From CAZPCT01 sp964585325 (GTDB lineage Bacteria > Patescibacteriota > Minisyncoccia > JACQLN01 > CAZPCT01): a stretch of 19,234 nucleotides of DNA. The DNA lies in NCBI GenBank assembly GCA_964585325.1, contig CAZPCT010000029.1, positions 1 to 19,234 of the forward strand. Direction: 5' to 3'. Below the pieces are notes generated by a model that saw only the letters and a list, made by a program, of their open reading frames with translations, did not search any database and was not told the DNA's origin. The position numbers and the translations under genes were made by a program. This document shows positions 18,189 through 19,234 of this stretch, piece by piece (position 1 is the stretch's first letter; each line of letters begins with the position of its first letter).

Positions 18189-19234
18189 ATGAGTGAGAGA
18201 TACGGCAGCGGAGCGCTGCCCAGTCAGTTAATCCGCCAGATGATAGCGGCGGAGCACATCCGGAACGCAGGAGACTCCGAAGGTGTGGAGATCTCACCTT
18301 CGTCACTGGATGTGAGCATCACGGACGAAGTCTACCGGGTGGAGGGCATCCCTCTTCCCCGGCCCGGGGAACCTGTGAGAGCACTGCTGGGGAATCTGGA
18401 GCATGTCCGGCATCCACTGGATGTGCCGCTAGAGTGCGGTGTGACCTACCTGGCGAAGCTGCGGGAGGAGCTGGCCCTGCCGGAACCCATCTACGCGTAC
18501 GCGAACCCCAAGAGCACTACCGGCCGCAATGACGTACTGGTGCGCGTACTCGCGGACGGCGTGGAAGGGTTTGATATGGTGACACCTGCGGGCTTCACAG
18601 GGGAGCTCTGGGCGGTCATACAGCCCAAGTCGTATCCCGTGCTGATACCCGCTGGCTGGAAGCTTCCTCAGTTGCGCTTCTTCAGCGCGGATACCCGGCT
18701 GAGTGAAGCGGAGATGCGAATCATGTACAGCAAGGACAAATTCCTCTGGTCCCACGGGAGTGACCCGCACCCGCTGGAACCGGACGAGCTCGTCCGCACC
18801 GCGGGAGATGGTTCGCTCATCCTCACCCTGGACCTGACGGGAGAGGAGTACGTGGGGTGGGAATGCCTGGGTTCCAACCGTGTGCTGGAATTTAGCGCAT
18901 CTCGGGAGACCGTCGCCCCGGAGGGTTTCTTCCGTCTCCTTCCGGCGACGGACCGCCTCACACTCCGTGCAGGAGGGTTCTACATCCTCTACACGCGTGA
19001 ACGTGTCCGGGTACCCCCGGGGCTTGCGTGCGAGATGCGGCCCATGGATGCTCGCTGGGGCGAGTTCCGTTCCCACTATGCGGGGTACATTGACCCGGGG
19101 TGGGGCTGGGGAGCGGACGGCAACGGCAGAGGACGGCGCCTGGTACTGGAGGTGCGGCCGTTTGAGGACGTGATCATGCGCGACAGGCAGCCAGTGGCAC
19201 GCATCAGATTTGAGCATGTCGTCGTAGTGCCTAA
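18189..19234 (+). CDS. dcd: dCTP deaminase, long two-domain DCD type (partial, runs off the window)
   Basis: 348 codons remain open to the window edge. The start follows AGGAGG by 5 bases. The first half has SPSSLDVSI, the conserved ANPKSTTGRNDV and LPQLRFFS. The second half has CEMRPMDARWGEFRSHYAGY, then IDPGWGW, then RLVLEVRP with Glu321 aligning with the catalytic glutamate of dCTP deaminase, then RQPVARIRFEH. This is the tandem-domain layout of the 'DCD' family of about 360 residues, so only a few residues should be missing. The enzyme turns dCTP into dUTP, feeding thymidylate synthesis. GC content and codon use are higher in G/C than in rplK. It breaks the usual rplK-rplA order. Confidence 0.88.
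   Translation, partial: MSERYGSGALPSQLIRQMIAAEHIRNAGDSEGVEISPSSLDVSITDEVYRVEGIPLPRPGEPVRALLGNLEHVRHPLDVPLECGVTYLAKLREELALPEPIYAYANPKSTTGRNDVLVRVLADGVEGFDMVTPAGFTGELWAVIQPKSYPVLIPAGWKLPQLRFFSADTRLSEAEMRIMYSKDKFLWSHGSDPHPLEPDELVRTAGDGSLILTLDLTGEEYVGWECLGSNRVLEFSASRETVAPEGFFRLLPATDRLTLRAGGFYILYTRERVRVPPGLACEMRPMDARWGEFRSHYAGYIDPGWGWGADGNGRGRRLVLEVRPFEDVIMRDRQPVARIRFEHVVVVP

Noticed and set aside
18429..19217. 262-codon minus-strand frame opposite dcd
   Set aside because: The plus strand encodes a clear dCTP deaminase with conserved motifs across the same bases; the antisense frame is a by-product of high GC.
1..19234. CRISPR arrays, insertion sequences, integrase or attachment sites
   Set aside because: No direct repeat series with spacers, transposase or integrase-like frame, or target-site duplication was seen, including around the GC-rich genes.

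Overview
The window reads as a chromosomal segment of a small-genome bacterium of the Candidate Phyla Radiation, most likely a Parcubacteria (OD1) lineage. This is inference from several signs. Genes are tightly packed, with ATGA or TAATG overlaps. None of the three tRNA genes encodes its CCA end. Most genes lack a visible Shine-Dalgarno sequence, and several appear to be leaderless. Many small proteins are unrecognised single-pass or multi-pass membrane proteins. PheRS has the single-chain, mitochondrial-like domain layout. The secE-nusG-rplK block is not followed by rplA.

Layout: 1-2305 (+) holds the end of ligA, gatC, gatA and a coupled membrane-anchored protein. 2322-2570 (-) is an initiator tRNA with its own promoter and a four-hairpin leader. 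2648-4074 (+) holds three envelope proteins of unknown function. 4121-5800 (-) is a KefB-type cation/proton antiporter with an RCK domain. 5905-7268 (+) is a DoxX / thioredoxin-like / DsbB operon. 7363-9804 (+) holds a possible eRF1-like protein, a CAU tRNA, a VanY-like peptidase, tRNA-Asp and an Amidase_2-type amidase. 9866-10312 (+) is an extremely GC-rich acidic protein that stands out from everything around it. 10441-12360 (+) holds glutaredoxin, a DsbA-like protein, a membrane protein with a CAAC motif and a small membrane protein. 12364-15719 (+) holds single-chain PheRS, a 49-codon ORF and gyrB. 15799-16713 (-) is an unrecognised protein whose C-terminal part resembles a RelE/ParE toxin. 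16882-18075 (+) is secE-nusG-rplK. 18189-19234 (+) is a two-domain dCTP deaminase cut by the window end.

Two themes link the genes. The first is envelope thiol chemistry: two clusters (5.9-7.3 kb and 10.4-11.9 kb) together encode DsbB, a VKOR-type thioredoxin, DoxX, glutaredoxin, a DsbA-like protein and a CxxC membrane protein, and the exported protein at 3115-3894 has six cysteines. The second is gene expression style. One set of genes uses an extended -10 box placed so that transcription should start at or next to the start codon. A second set (the GC-rich acidic gene, the RelE-like gene and dcd) has strong Shine-Dalgarno sites and higher GC.

No CRISPR array, insertion sequence, integrase or rRNA gene was seen. 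There is no gene-free stretch over 300 bases. The longest (about 2396-2647) is filled by the tRNA leader and two promoters.
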